Shown in pieces: positions 35,501 through 43,668 of a stretch of 64,000 nucleotides of DNA. The notes under the pieces were generated by a model. It ran no database searches. It was not told where the DNA came from and saw only the letters and a list, made by a program, of their open reading frames with translations. The DNA comes from Sphaerisporangium album (lineage in GTDB: Bacteria > Actinomycetota > Actinomycetes > Streptosporangiales > Streptosporangiaceae): contig NZ_QOIL01000013.1 of assembly GCF_003323745.1 (NCBI RefSeq), positions 106,794-170,793 of the forward strand, given 5' to 3'. The translations under genes were made by a program, and so were the position numbers. The number at the start of each line of letters is the position of its first letter. The stretch's first letter is position 1.

Positions 35501-37390
35501 ATGCGACACACGGCACGACGAGCGGCTCGCGGGGCGGCCTTCGCCGCGGTCACCTCGGCCCTCGTCATCCTGAACACCGCCACGGCCGGATCGGCCACGG
35601 CGGGTCCGGCGAAGCCCGGACCGTCGGCCGGCTCCCGGACGGCGGGCGCCGCGGCGCCCGCCGTCGCGGCCGACGACCCGACCCGTCCCGGCTGGACCCT
35701 GCTCTACAACGAGAACTTCTCCACGCCGATCAACGCGTCGGGCACCCCGTGGGTGAGGGAGACCTACGCCCAGCCGTTCGACACGATCAGCGACGACGCC
35801 GGCCAGTGGTACCGCAACGACTACGGCCCGGCCTGGACCACCCAGTTCAACTCCTTCTCGACCTACCGCAAGGACATCCGGGTCGGCCAGGACGGGTGGC
35901 TGACGGCCTCGCTGTCGGCGCGCGACTTCAACAACGACGGCGTCCTGGAGTCGCCGCCGTCGATCAGCACGCAGGCACTCGGCGGCGAGCACGTCGCGGT
36001 GCTCAACGTCCCGGAGTCGACCGGCGGCGCCATCTTCCGGCCCACCAACAAGCTGCCGGACCAGTACCGCGTCGAGTACAAGCTGAAGACCCTCGACTTC
36101 GGCGGCAAGCGCAACGGCGCGATCAACTACAACAACCGGATCAACGGCTACAGCACGGCGGGCTGCAAGACCCAGCACCCCTGGGGTGAGGGATCGCGCT
36201 CTCCCGGCTGGACCGGCGACGCGTCGGTGCCCTACTGCCAGTGGCAGGACGTGCGCCAGGGCCCGTACGGGTACAACGGCTTCCACTTCATGTCGATCGT
36301 CGACTTCGCCAACCCGGCGCCCCGCAACAACCACTTCTGGCACTACCACCGCAAGGTGCTGATGGACGCGTTCTCGCAGCACCCCGACCGGGTGGGCTCC
36401 GGCACCGGCGGCCGGGTGTGCAACTCGGCCGACAACACCTACTACAACTACCGCGACAGCAGCTTCAACACCGTCAACATGTGGATCAGCGGGATGCCGA
36501 ACTGGAACCCCGGCCCCGGCGGCCTGCCCGGCAACTCGCAGTGGTTCATGACGAGCTGCTCCGGCGGCGTCGCCGAGCAGCAGCTCTCGTCGGCCGCCGA
36601 GCTGCAGCCCGAGCTGATGCCGAACACCTACTACACCTTCGCGATCGAGCGCGACGCCACCGGCTACACCCTGGAGGCCAGCGGCAACTTCGCCCGCGCC
36701 GGCCAGAGGACCCTGCGCTTCCACCGGAACTTCGTCGTCGGCAACGACCCGATCTGGCACTACAACGTCAAGGCGTCCGAGTACGACGGCCGGTTCAACG
36801 GGACGCTGACGCAGAACGACGCGAACGGCAGCGCCTCCTGGCCGAACCAGTGGCCGAACGGCTCCGCCTACCCCGACTACTTCGTCATCGGCGACCTCTA
36901 CACCAACGTGTACGAGGGCAGCGCGAGCCTGACCGACATCCGCCTGTACGTCCCCGGCCAGCAGACCGGGACGAATCTGCTGCTCAACAAGCCCGCCACC
37001 GCCGACAGCCAGTGCGCGGCGACCGAGGGGCCGGCCAAGGCCGTCAACGGCACCTGGAACGGCGGCAACGCGGACAAGTGGTGCTCCCTCGGGGCGAGCA
37101 AGTGGCTGCGCGTCGACCTCGGGGCCTCCACCGCGATCAAGCGCTTCGTCGTCCGCCACGCCGGGGCGGGCGGGGAGAAGCAGAGCTTCAACACCCGCGA
37201 CTTCGACATCCAGGTGAGCAACGACGGCAACATCTGGACGAACGCCGTCCAGGCGCGGGGCAACACCGCCGACGTCACCACGCACGCCGTCAACGTCTCC
37301 GGACGGTATGTACGCGTCAACGTGATCAAACCGACGAACGACACCGACACCGCCGCGCGAATCTACGAGCTGGAGGCCTACTCCTCCTGA
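35501..37390 (+). CDS. Secreted protein with unknown N-domain and C-terminal discoidin domain
   Basis: 629 residues. Signal peptide within the first 40 residues, then an Ala/Pro linker. The central 420-residue region begins GWTLLYNENFSTPINASG, rich in Trp, Tyr and Asn. This suggests a beta-sandwich carbohydrate-active fold (lectin/glucanase-like), but I do not recognise the family or its catalytic residues. From about residue 490 a discoidin/CBM32 module follows (NLLLNKPATADSQCAATEGP to ARIYELEAYSS). It is the last gene of the IclR/ALDH/ribose-type importer group, 105 bp after the binding protein, so it probably acts on the polymer that supplies the imported sugar. GGAGG precedes the ATG. Confidence 0.82.
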   Translation: MRHTARRAARGAAFAAVTSALVILNTATAGSATAGPAKPGPSAGSRTAGAAAPAVAADDPTRPGWTLLYNENFSTPINASGTPWVRETYAQPFDTISDDAGQWYRNDYGPAWTTQFNSFSTYRKDIRVGQDGWLTASLSARDFNNDGVLESPPSISTQALGGEHVAVLNVPESTGGAIFRPTNKLPDQYRVEYKLKTLDFGGKRNGAINYNNRINGYSTAGCKTQHPWGEGSRSPGWTGDASVPYCQWQDVRQGPYGYNGFHFMSIVDFANPAPRNNHFWHYHRKVLMDAFSQHPDRVGSGTGGRVCNSADNTYYNYRDSSFNTVNMWISGMPNWNPGPGGLPGNSQWFMTSCSGGVAEQQLSSAAELQPELMPNTYYTFAIERDATGYTLEASGNFARAGQRTLRFHRNFVVGNDPIWHYNVKASEYDGRFNGTLTQNDANGSASWPNQWPNGSAYPDYFVIGDLYTNVYEGSASLTDIRLYVPGQQTGTNLLLNKPATADSQCAATEGPAKAVNGTWNGGNADKWCSLGASKWLRVDLGASTAIKRFVVRHAGAGGEKQSFNTRDFDIQVSNDGNIWTNAVQARGNTADVTTHAVNVSGRYVRVNVIKPTNDTDTAARIYELEAYSS

Positions 37391-37415
37391 CCGGTCCTTC
37401 CCGGCCCGATGCGCG

Positions 37416-37444
37416 GGGCGGGCCTCGCACGCCGAGGCCCGCCC
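37416..37444. terminator. Bidirectional hairpin terminator
   Basis: GGGCGGGCCTCG (37416-37427) pairs perfectly with CGAGGCCCGCCC (37433-37444) around a 5-nt loop. It lies between the convergent discoidin-protein and MFS genes. Confidence 0.8.
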
Positions 37445-37472
37445 GGCTTCGTCGCCTCCGGCCGGGCCCGCT

Positions 37473-38822
37473 TCAGGCCGGTTCGCCCTCCAGGCCCTCC
37501 GGCCGCGCCCGGCGGATCGGCGTCAGCACGGCCGACAGGGCGATCAGCGTGCAGGCGACGCCGGCGAGCAGGAAGACGGACGTGACGCCGTAGCGGGACG
37601 CCGCGGCGGTCAGGACGGCGGCGCCCACCGGGCCGAGGGTGTTGTGGATGGTCCAGAAGGCCGAGGTGACGCGGCCGAGCAGATGGCTCGGCGTGACCTC
37701 CTGGCGCAGCGACATCGAGCAGATCCCGGCGACGCCCGTGCAGAGCAGGCAGAGCGTGGCCAGCACGCCGACGGCCAGGGCTCCCGGGGACGCCCCGAGC
37801 AGCGCGATCGTCACGCCGCACAGCGCCCAGGCGCCGATCCAGCACGCCCCGAACCCGAGCCTTTCGCGCAGGGGGGCCACGAGGGTGGCCGCGAGCAGGG
37901 AGCCCCCGGTGGCGGCGGCGAGGATGTAGCCGACGGTGCTGTCGGACCGGCCGAGGTCGTGCTTGAGGTAGTAGATGATCAGGTCCGTCAGGCCGAACGT
38001 GAGGAACAGGAGCAGGGTGAGCATGATCGTCAGCCGCCGCAGCACCGGGTGACGCCAGAGGAACCCCGCCCCTGCCATGAAGTCCCTGGTCACGGCGCGG
38101 CGCCGGGACGGCTTGGCATCGGTGGCCCCGGGCTCGGCCTCGTCGGCTCGGACACCGGCCCCCGGGCCGGACGCGGGATCGGGCCGGGGGGCGGGTTCGG
38201 CGGGGCGCGGGCGGACCAGGAGAAGGCCGGCCGCCGAGACGGCGAAGCTCGCCGCGTCGATCGCGATGGCCGCGGCCGGCCCGGCCAGGCCGGAGACGAC
38301 GCCCGCCAGCGTCGGCCCCGCCACGCCCGCCACCGAGTACGCCGCGTACAGGTGGCCGTTGGCCTTGGTGATCTGGCCGGCGGGGACGAGGGCGGGCACG
38401 ATGGTCACATAGGTGACCTGGAACTGCATCGCGAAGGCCCCCGCGAGGGGGACGACGGCGTACAGCAGCCACACCTGCGGCGACACCAGCCACACCACCG
38501 GGATCAGCCCGTACAGGACGCACCGCGCCACGTCGCAGACGATCAGCAGCGCCTTGCGGTCCACCCGATCGGCCAGATATCCGGCGAACAGCCCCGTGAC
38601 GATCGAGGCGACGCCCACCAGGCCCGTGACCACCCCCATCTGGACCACCGAACCGGTCGCCCGGAGCACGAGCAGCGGGATCGCCACGTACGAGAACGAA
38701 TCACCGAGCGCGGACAACGCCTGCACGGTGAGAAACCAGCGGAAGTTCCGGTTCCGCCACAGGGACGGCGCCGATCCGGCCGGGCCCGCGGACTCACGGG
38801 ACGCGGCCTCCCCGTCTGGCAT
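37473..38822 (-). CDS. MFS transporter, drug-exporter type
   Basis: 449 residues from ATG 38822; GTG 38828 two codons earlier is an alternative. Twelve membrane helices with a long charged central loop (about residues 195-240). The first helix and loop carry NRNFRWFLTVQALSALGDS and AGYLADRVDRKALL, the latter being the usual DR motif between helices 2 and 3. This is the MFS subfamily of macrolide-efflux-like proteins. The substrate is unknown. It is monocistronic, with a possible promoter at 38863-38891, and convergent with the sugar operon. Confidence 0.88.
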   Translation of the reverse strand: MPDGEAASRESAGPAGSAPSLWRNRNFRWFLTVQALSALGDSFSYVAIPLLVLRATGSVVQMGVVTGLVGVASIVTGLFAGYLADRVDRKALLIVCDVARCVLYGLIPVVWLVSPQVWLLYAVVPLAGAFAMQFQVTYVTIVPALVPAGQITKANGHLYAAYSVAGVAGPTLAGVVSGLAGPAAAIAIDAASFAVSAAGLLLVRPRPAEPAPRPDPASGPGAGVRADEAEPGATDAKPSRRRAVTRDFMAGAGFLWRHPVLRRLTIMLTLLLFLTFGLTDLIIYYLKHDLGRSDSTVGYILAAATGGSLLAATLVAPLRERLGFGACWIGAWALCGVTIALLGASPGALAVGVLATLCLLCTGVAGICSMSLRQEVTPSHLLGRVTSAFWTIHNTLGPVGAAVLTAAASRYGVTSVFLLAGVACTLIALSAVLTPIRRARPEGLEGEPA

Positions 38823-38862
38823 CGACACCCCCGCGGTCAGGTTCCGGCCCGGCGACCCGGAC

Positions 38863-38891
38863 AGTGCAACAAGATCCCAGCCACGTGTCAA
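38863..38891 (-). promoter_or_regulatory. Candidate promoter of the MFS gene
   Basis: On the minus strand a consensus -35 TTGACA (38891-38886) is followed after 17 nt by the weak -10 TGCACT (38868-38863). This would leave a leader of about 35 nt before ATG 38822. Confidence 0.45.
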
Positions 38892-39019
38892 GCGCGCCCC
38901 CTGCCCGGACACCAGGGCCGCCACGCGAGCGCCATGTTCGGAACCGGTCCTGATGGTCGCGGGTGGCGCTGTCCGAATCCTGGCGGAGGTGTCGCCCCCA
39001 CGCCGGCCGGCCCGGCAGG

Positions 39020-39964
39020 TTACAGGGACCGCGCCGGCGCCGGCAGGAGAGGGCGGGCGGCCCGCGCGTCGACGAGGCGCACCGTGTCGGACAGCACCTC
39101 GCCCAGCCGGGCGTCCACGGTGAGCGTCGCGTAGTCGTCCCCGCGCGTCGGGCCCTGGTTGACGATCGCCACCGGGATGTCCAGCTTCGCGGCCCGCAGC
39201 ACGAACCGGCGGCCCGACATCACCGTCAGCGACGACCCGAGCACCAGCAGGACGCGCGCCCGCTCGACCATGGCGTAGCACGCGCCGACCCGGTCCGGTG
39301 GGACGGTCTCGCCGAAGAACACGACGTCGGGCTTGAGGACGCCGCCGTCGCAGGCGCGGCACCCGACCGTCAGGAACCTCTCGGCCTCCTCGTCGGACAG
39401 GTCGACGTCGCCGTCGGGGTTCACCGCGTCCGCCTGGGCGTCGAACCGGGGATTGGCCTCGCCGAGGCGGTGGTGCAGCTCCTCGCGGGAGCTGAGGTCG
39501 CCGCAGCCCAGGCAGACCACCTGGTCCAGGCTGCCGTGCAGCTCGACGACCCCGCGCGCGCCGCCGGCCTGGTGCAGGCCGTCGACGTTCTGGGTGATGA
39601 TGCCGCTCACCAGCCCCCGCTCCTGGAGACCGGCGACCGCGCGGTGCCCGGCGTTCGGCGCGGCCCGGGCGATAGTCCGCCAGCCGACGTGGCTGCGCGC
39701 CCAGTAGCGCCGGCGCGCGGAGGCGTCCCCGGTGAAGGTCTGGTAGGTCATGGGGGTGTGCCGGACCAGCGCCCCGCTCGGCCCCCGGTAGTCGGGAATG
39801 CCCGACTCCGTGGACAGTCCCGCCCCGCTCAGCACGACAACGCCGCCCGCGCCCAGCATGTCCGCCAGCGCGCTCGTCCCATCGATCACCCCTCCATGCT
39901 GCCCCACGGCACACCGTGCCCGGGCACGCGCCCGGGTGACCGGCCCGGCCGGGGGCGCCGTCAC
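39020..39964 (-). CDS. Sirtuin, NAD-dependent protein deacylase
   Basis: 314 residues if translation begins at GTG 39964, which overlaps the upstream stop (GTGA); GTG 39889 would give a shorter N-terminus. The NAD-binding motif is GAGLSTESGIPDYR, the TQNVDGLH motif is intact, and the catalytic histidine is in ELHGSL. Four zinc cysteines occur as two CxxC pairs (CLGC and CRAC). The residues around ARSHVGW differ from the sirtuin-5 pattern, so ordinary deacetylase activity is likely. It is the third member of a coupled operon with a pyruvate-oxidase-like enzyme. Sirtuins reactivate acetyl-CoA synthetase by deacetylation, so a joint role in acetate metabolism is a reasonable inference. Confidence 0.9.
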   Translation of the reverse strand: MTAPPAGPVTRARARARCAVGQHGGVIDGTSALADMLGAGGVVVLSGAGLSTESGIPDYRGPSGALVRHTPMTYQTFTGDASARRRYWARSHVGWRTIARAAPNAGHRAVAGLQERGLVSGIITQNVDGLHQAGGARGVVELHGSLDQVVCLGCGDLSSREELHHRLGEANPRFDAQADAVNPDGDVDLSDEEAERFLTVGCRACDGGVLKPDVVFFGETVPPDRVGACYAMVERARVLLVLGSSLTVMSGRRFVLRAAKLDIPVAIVNQGPTRGDDYATLTVDARLGEVLSDTVRLVDARAARPLLPAPARSL

Positions 39965-41727
39965 GACCGCAGTTCGTTGATCTTGTCGCGGGCGACGGTG
40001 ACGAGGATCTCCCTCTTGTGCGGCTGGCCGCGCAGGAAGGCCTCGGTGAACGCCTTGGCCTGCTCGTAGGTCACCTTGCCCGGCATCGGAGGCTCGTTGG
40101 GGTTGACGTCGCAGTCCACCAGCGCGGGCCCGTCATGAGCCAGCGCGGCGCGAATGGCGCGCGGGAGCTCGTGCGGAGAGTCCACCTTCGCCCCGTAGGC
40201 GCCGCAGGCGCGCGCCCAGGCGGAGAAGTCGGCCTCCGGCTGCCGGTGGCGGACGGAGTACTCGGGGTAGCCCAGCACGATCTGCTCCCAGAGGATCTGC
40301 GCATAGGCGTTGTTGTTGCAGATCACCACCTTGATCGGAAGCTGGTTCCGCACGGCCGTGAGGAACTCGGCCATCAGCATGGCGAAGCCGCCGTCGCCGA
40401 CGAAGGCGATCACCTGGCGGCCGGGGAAGGCGTGCTGCATGCCGATCGCGTACGGCAGGCCGGGCGCCATGGTGGCCAGGTTCCCGGACAGGTAGAAGTC
40501 GCGGCCGCCGCGGATCGTCCAGTGCCGCGCCGCCCAGGTGGCGATCGTCCCGGAGTCGCAGGTCAGGATGGCGTCGCCGGTGGCCGCCTGGTCGACGCAG
40601 CCCATGAGGTACTGCGGGGCGATCGGGTGCCGGGAGGGGTCCTCCAGCGCCTTCATGTCCGCCCGCCAGGCCTGGGCCTTGCGCTGGTACTTGCGCAGGA
40701 ACGACGGGTCGGCGCCGCCCTTCAGCCGGGGGAGGAGCCGCTCCAGCGCCAGCCGCGCGTCGCCCGCGACGGGGGCCTCCACGGGCAGTCGCAGGCCGAT
40801 CAGGCTCGGGTCGGCGTCGATCTGCACGACCCGGGCGGCGCCGGGCTCGGGCAGGAACGTGGCGTACGGGAAGGACGCGCCGACCATGAGCAGGGTGTCG
40901 CACTCGCGCATGATCTCCTCGCTCGGCTTGGTGCCGAGCAGCCCGAGAACGCCGGTGGTCATCGGATGGTCGTCCGGCACGACGGGCTTGCCGGGCAGGG
41001 TCTTCACGATCGGGCTCGCCAGCCGCTCGGCCACGGCCAGCACCTCGGCGCGGGCGTCGCGGGCGCCCGCCCCGGCGAAGACGGCGACCTTGCGGCCCGC
41101 GTTGAGCGTGTCCGCCGCGCGGTCGAGGTCCTCCTCCGCCGGGGGCAGCGGCGGTCTGGAGTAGACGGGGACGCTGCGGGACGGGGCCCCCGGGCCGACG
41201 TGCCGGTAGGGATCCTCGGTGACGGGCGCGACCTGGATGTCGTTGGGGAAGCTCAGGTGGGCGACGGTGCGCTTGGACAGGGCGTCCCGCACGGCCAGGT
41301 CCACCACCCCCGGCACCTGCTGGGGGTTGGTGACCATCAGGTTGTAGGAGGCCAGGTCCTGGAAGAGCCGATCGAGGTGGACCTCCTGCTGGTAGTACGT
41401 GCCGAGTACCGAGGTCTCCTGCATGCCCGTGAGCGCCAGCACCGGCGCGTGGTCGAGCTTGGCGTCGTACAGCCCGTTCATCAGGTGGATCGCCCCCGGA
41501 CCCGAGGTGGCCGCGCACACGCCGAGCCGCCCGGTGGCCTTGGCGTACCCGGTGGCCATGAACGCGGCGGCCTCCTCGTGGTGCACCAGCACGAAGCGCA
41601 GGCGCGCGCGGTGACGCCGGAAGCCCTCCATGAGGCCGTTGATGCCGTCGCCCGGCAGGCCGAAGATCGTGTCGACCCCCCACTCGACCAGCCGCCTGGC
41701 GACGCTCTCGCCCACGATCTCCGTCAT
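39961..41727 (-). CDS. ThDP-dependent pyruvate oxidase/dehydrogenase-like enzyme
   Basis: 588 residues, three-domain ThDP enzyme of the PoxB/acetolactate-synthase superfamily. The activating glutamate is in VHHEEAAAFMA (about residue 51). The ThDP/Mg motif is GDGGFAMLMAEFLTAVRNQLP with CNNNAY at its end. GVLGLLGTKPSEE and the lack of acetolactate-synthase specificity phrases favour a pyruvate oxidase/quinone-dependent dehydrogenase. It would turn pyruvate into acetate and CO2. The C-terminal membrane-binding helix of E. coli PoxB is not obvious. AGGAG lies 8 nt before the ATG. It overlaps its neighbours on both sides (ATGA and GTGA), showing strong co-expression with a small membrane protein and a sirtuin. 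Confidence 0.9.
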   Translation of the reverse strand: MTEIVGESVARRLVEWGVDTIFGLPGDGINGLMEGFRRHRARLRFVLVHHEEAAAFMATGYAKATGRLGVCAATSGPGAIHLMNGLYDAKLDHAPVLALTGMQETSVLGTYYQQEVHLDRLFQDLASYNLMVTNPQQVPGVVDLAVRDALSKRTVAHLSFPNDIQVAPVTEDPYRHVGPGAPSRSVPVYSRPPLPPAEEDLDRAADTLNAGRKVAVFAGAGARDARAEVLAVAERLASPIVKTLPGKPVVPDDHPMTTGVLGLLGTKPSEEIMRECDTLLMVGASFPYATFLPEPGAARVVQIDADPSLIGLRLPVEAPVAGDARLALERLLPRLKGGADPSFLRKYQRKAQAWRADMKALEDPSRHPIAPQYLMGCVDQAATGDAILTCDSGTIATWAARHWTIRGGRDFYLSGNLATMAPGLPYAIGMQHAFPGRQVIAFVGDGGFAMLMAEFLTAVRNQLPIKVVICNNNAYAQILWEQIVLGYPEYSVRHRQPEADFSAWARACGAYGAKVDSPHELPRAIRAALAHDGPALVDCDVNPNEPPMPGKVTYEQAKAFTEAFLRGQPHKREILVTVARDKINELRS

Positions 41728-41981
41728 CGGTCTCCTCCGATCCGTGCGCGCGCCGGACGGTCGCCGGAGCGGGCCGCGTCCCGCGCGCGGCGGGCGTGGC
41801 TGCGTCCGGCCAGGTAACCGGCCGCGAGCAGCGCCGCCAGGGCGAGCGGCCTGGCGGGGGAGACCCGGGACCTCAGCCGCGCCGCGGCCTCCTTGGGATC
41901 GGCCACGGACCCCGCGAGGGTGCCCAGCGCCGACGCCACGACGTCGCGCGGGTCACCGCATGTCAGGAGGTGTGTCGTCAT
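41724..41981 (-). CDS. Small membrane-anchored protein, function unknown
   Basis: 85 residues from ATG 41981 (MTTHLLTCGDPRD), with GGGAG upstream. The first half is hydrophilic with a single cysteine, then one short hydrophobic stretch (PLALAALLAAGYLAG) is followed by a strongly basic tail (RSHARRARDAARSGDRPARARIGGDR). The topology suggests a cytoplasmic, membrane-tethered peptide. Its stop overlaps the start of the pyruvate-oxidase-like gene (ATGA), so it may recruit that enzyme to the membrane, which is inference. Not recognised as a named family. Confidence 0.65.
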   Translation of the reverse strand: MTTHLLTCGDPRDVVASALGTLAGSVADPKEAAARLRSRVSPARPLALAALLAAGYLAGRSHARRARDAARSGDRPARARIGGDR

Positions 41982-42233
41982 GTCCGGCTCCCGCTCTCCG
42001 CAGGCGATCCGCCCTCGACGGGGGCTCAGCGCCCGGGTGCGGTCCATGATCGGCGCACCCGATCGGTTGTGAACCCGTACCCGCGTCGCCCTTCCCGGCG
42101 GTCCTCGGCGCAAAACCCCAGATGGGACGGCATGCCCGCATCTCTTGCGAGATACGTGCCGGGCCATTAACCGATATTTCCGGACTTCAACCGAGTGTGG
42201 CCCGCCGCGCTCCGATCCCCGGCCGATGCGCCC

Positions 42234-43445
42234 TCAGCCGGACAGGCGCGTCACGTTCGCCGGGGAACCGTCGCCCGCCGCCGGGATCGCCCCCAGCAGG
42301 AACTCGTCCACCACCAGGGTGGCCGCGCCGAGCGCCACCGCGTCCGCGCCCAGCCTGCCGGGCACGATCGAGACGGTCTGGTACGGCTGGGTCAGCGAGT
42401 TCTCGGCGACCGCCGCCTTGATCCTCACCAGCTCGTGCCGGGCCAGCAGCAGCCCGGCCCAGCCGCCGATGACGATGCGCTCGGGGTTGAACAGGTTGAT
42501 CAGGTTCGCCAGCCCCGCGCCCAGGTACTCGATCGTCTCCAGGACGACGGGCGCCCCCGACCGCACCAGCTCGCCCAGCGCGGCCTGCTCGCGCTCGATC
42601 TCGGCCGACAGCCCGGCACGTTCCAGAATGCTCTGCGCCCCGATGTAGGCCTCCAGGCAGCCGCGCGCGCCGCAGCGGCACGTCCGTCCCCCCACCGCGA
42701 TCTTGGTGTGGCCCCACTCGCCGGCGCTGCTGTTGGCCCCGCGGTAGGTCAGCCCGCCGGTGATGATGCTCGCTCCCACGCCCGAGCCGATCAGCACGAC
42801 GATGGCGTGCCGGAACCCCCGCCCGGAGCCGAACCACAGCTCGGCCTGGCCCATGGTCTTGGCCCCGTTGTCGACGTACAGGGGCAGCGAGGTGCCGGCG
42901 CGGACCTTCGCGCCGAGAGGCACCCCGTCCCAGCCGAAGGTCTGGGCGTGGACGAGCGCGTCCGGGCCGCTCTCGACGATGCCCGGCACGCCGATGCCCA
43001 CGCCGAGGACCTGCGCGGGCGTGGCCTCGGCGGAGGCGAGCACGGCGTCGATGCCGGCCAGGACGTGGCGGACGACCAGGTCGGCGTCGTGCTGGGCCGC
43101 CCGCAGGGTGAACTCGGCCTTGGCGTGCATGTTCATGTCGAGGTCGAACAACTCGACGTGCACGTGGGTCTCGCCGACGTCGACGCCGATCGCGTACCCG
43201 TACTCGCGGTTGACGCGCAGCAGGGTGCGGGGACGGCCGCCGTCGGAGTCCACCATGCCGGCCTCGACGATGATGTTCTCCGCGAGCAGGTCGCCGGTCA
43301 CGTTGCTCACAGAGGCGGCGCTCAGGCCGGTGAGGCGGCTGAGCTCCTGGCGGCTGGCCGGGCCCGCGAAGTACAGATTGCGCAGCAACACCGCCCGGTT
43401 TCCGCGCCGAAGGTCGCGCACCGTCCGGCGCTCGGGGCTGGCCAT
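42234..43445 (-). CDS. ROK-family transcriptional regulator
   Basis: 403 residues. An N-terminal winged helix (SRQELSRLTGLSAASVSNV) is fused to a ROK sugar-kinase-like domain: ATP/sugar loop IGVDVGETHVHVELFD, and the zinc site GHTKIAVGG then CRCGARGCLEAY. Proteins of this architecture (NagC/XylR/Mlc type) are repressors that respond to sugars. It lies directly upstream of nothing on its own strand except the small-protein/oxidase operon, and downstream of the chitinase gene. Regulation of chitin or glucan genes nearby is plausible. Confidence 0.92.
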   Translation of the reverse strand: MASPERRTVRDLRRGNRAVLLRNLYFAGPASRQELSRLTGLSAASVSNVTGDLLAENIIVEAGMVDSDGGRPRTLLRVNREYGYAIGVDVGETHVHVELFDLDMNMHAKAEFTLRAAQHDADLVVRHVLAGIDAVLASAEATPAQVLGVGIGVPGIVESGPDALVHAQTFGWDGVPLGAKVRAGTSLPLYVDNGAKTMGQAELWFGSGRGFRHAIVVLIGSGVGASIITGGLTYRGANSSAGEWGHTKIAVGGRTCRCGARGCLEAYIGAQSILERAGLSAEIEREQAALGELVRSGAPVVLETIEYLGAGLANLINLFNPERIVIGGWAGLLLARHELVRIKAAVAENSLTQPYQTVSIVPGRLGADAVALGAATLVVDEFLLGAIPAAGDGSPANVTRLSG

Positions 43446-43627
43446 TGCTTCGTGCGTTCCTTTCGGGGGCCGTGGGCCGCGGCCGGATCGTGCGCGCCGG
43501 CCACGTCACCGGGGTGCGGTGCCGTGGCCGGCGTGGTGATCACACTCTGACCAAGTCTGACGGAAAGGGTACGCCTTCCGCCTCGAAGTGGTCGGCCGCA
43601 GGCGACGAAGTACGCCGCCCTCCGGCG

Positions 43628-43661
43628 GGGAGGGGACGGGCGCCGTGCCCCGCCCCCTCCC
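43628..43661. terminator. Hairpin terminator of the chitinase gene
   Basis: GGGAGGGGACGGG (43628-43640) pairs with CCCGCCCCCTCCC (43649-43661) in 12 of 13 positions, 8 nt past the chitinase stop on the minus strand. Confidence 0.7.
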
Positions 43662-43668
43662 GGGGCCG

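Noticed and set aside
34304-37285. Minus-strand open frame of 993 codons opposite the binding-protein and discoidin genes
   Set aside because: Antisense to two recognisable genes, with low-complexity composition and no domain.
42140-42153. ATCTC-TTGC-GAGAT hairpin upstream of the small-protein/oxidase operon
   Set aside because: Only a 5-bp stem and not placed like a terminator or operator; could be chance.
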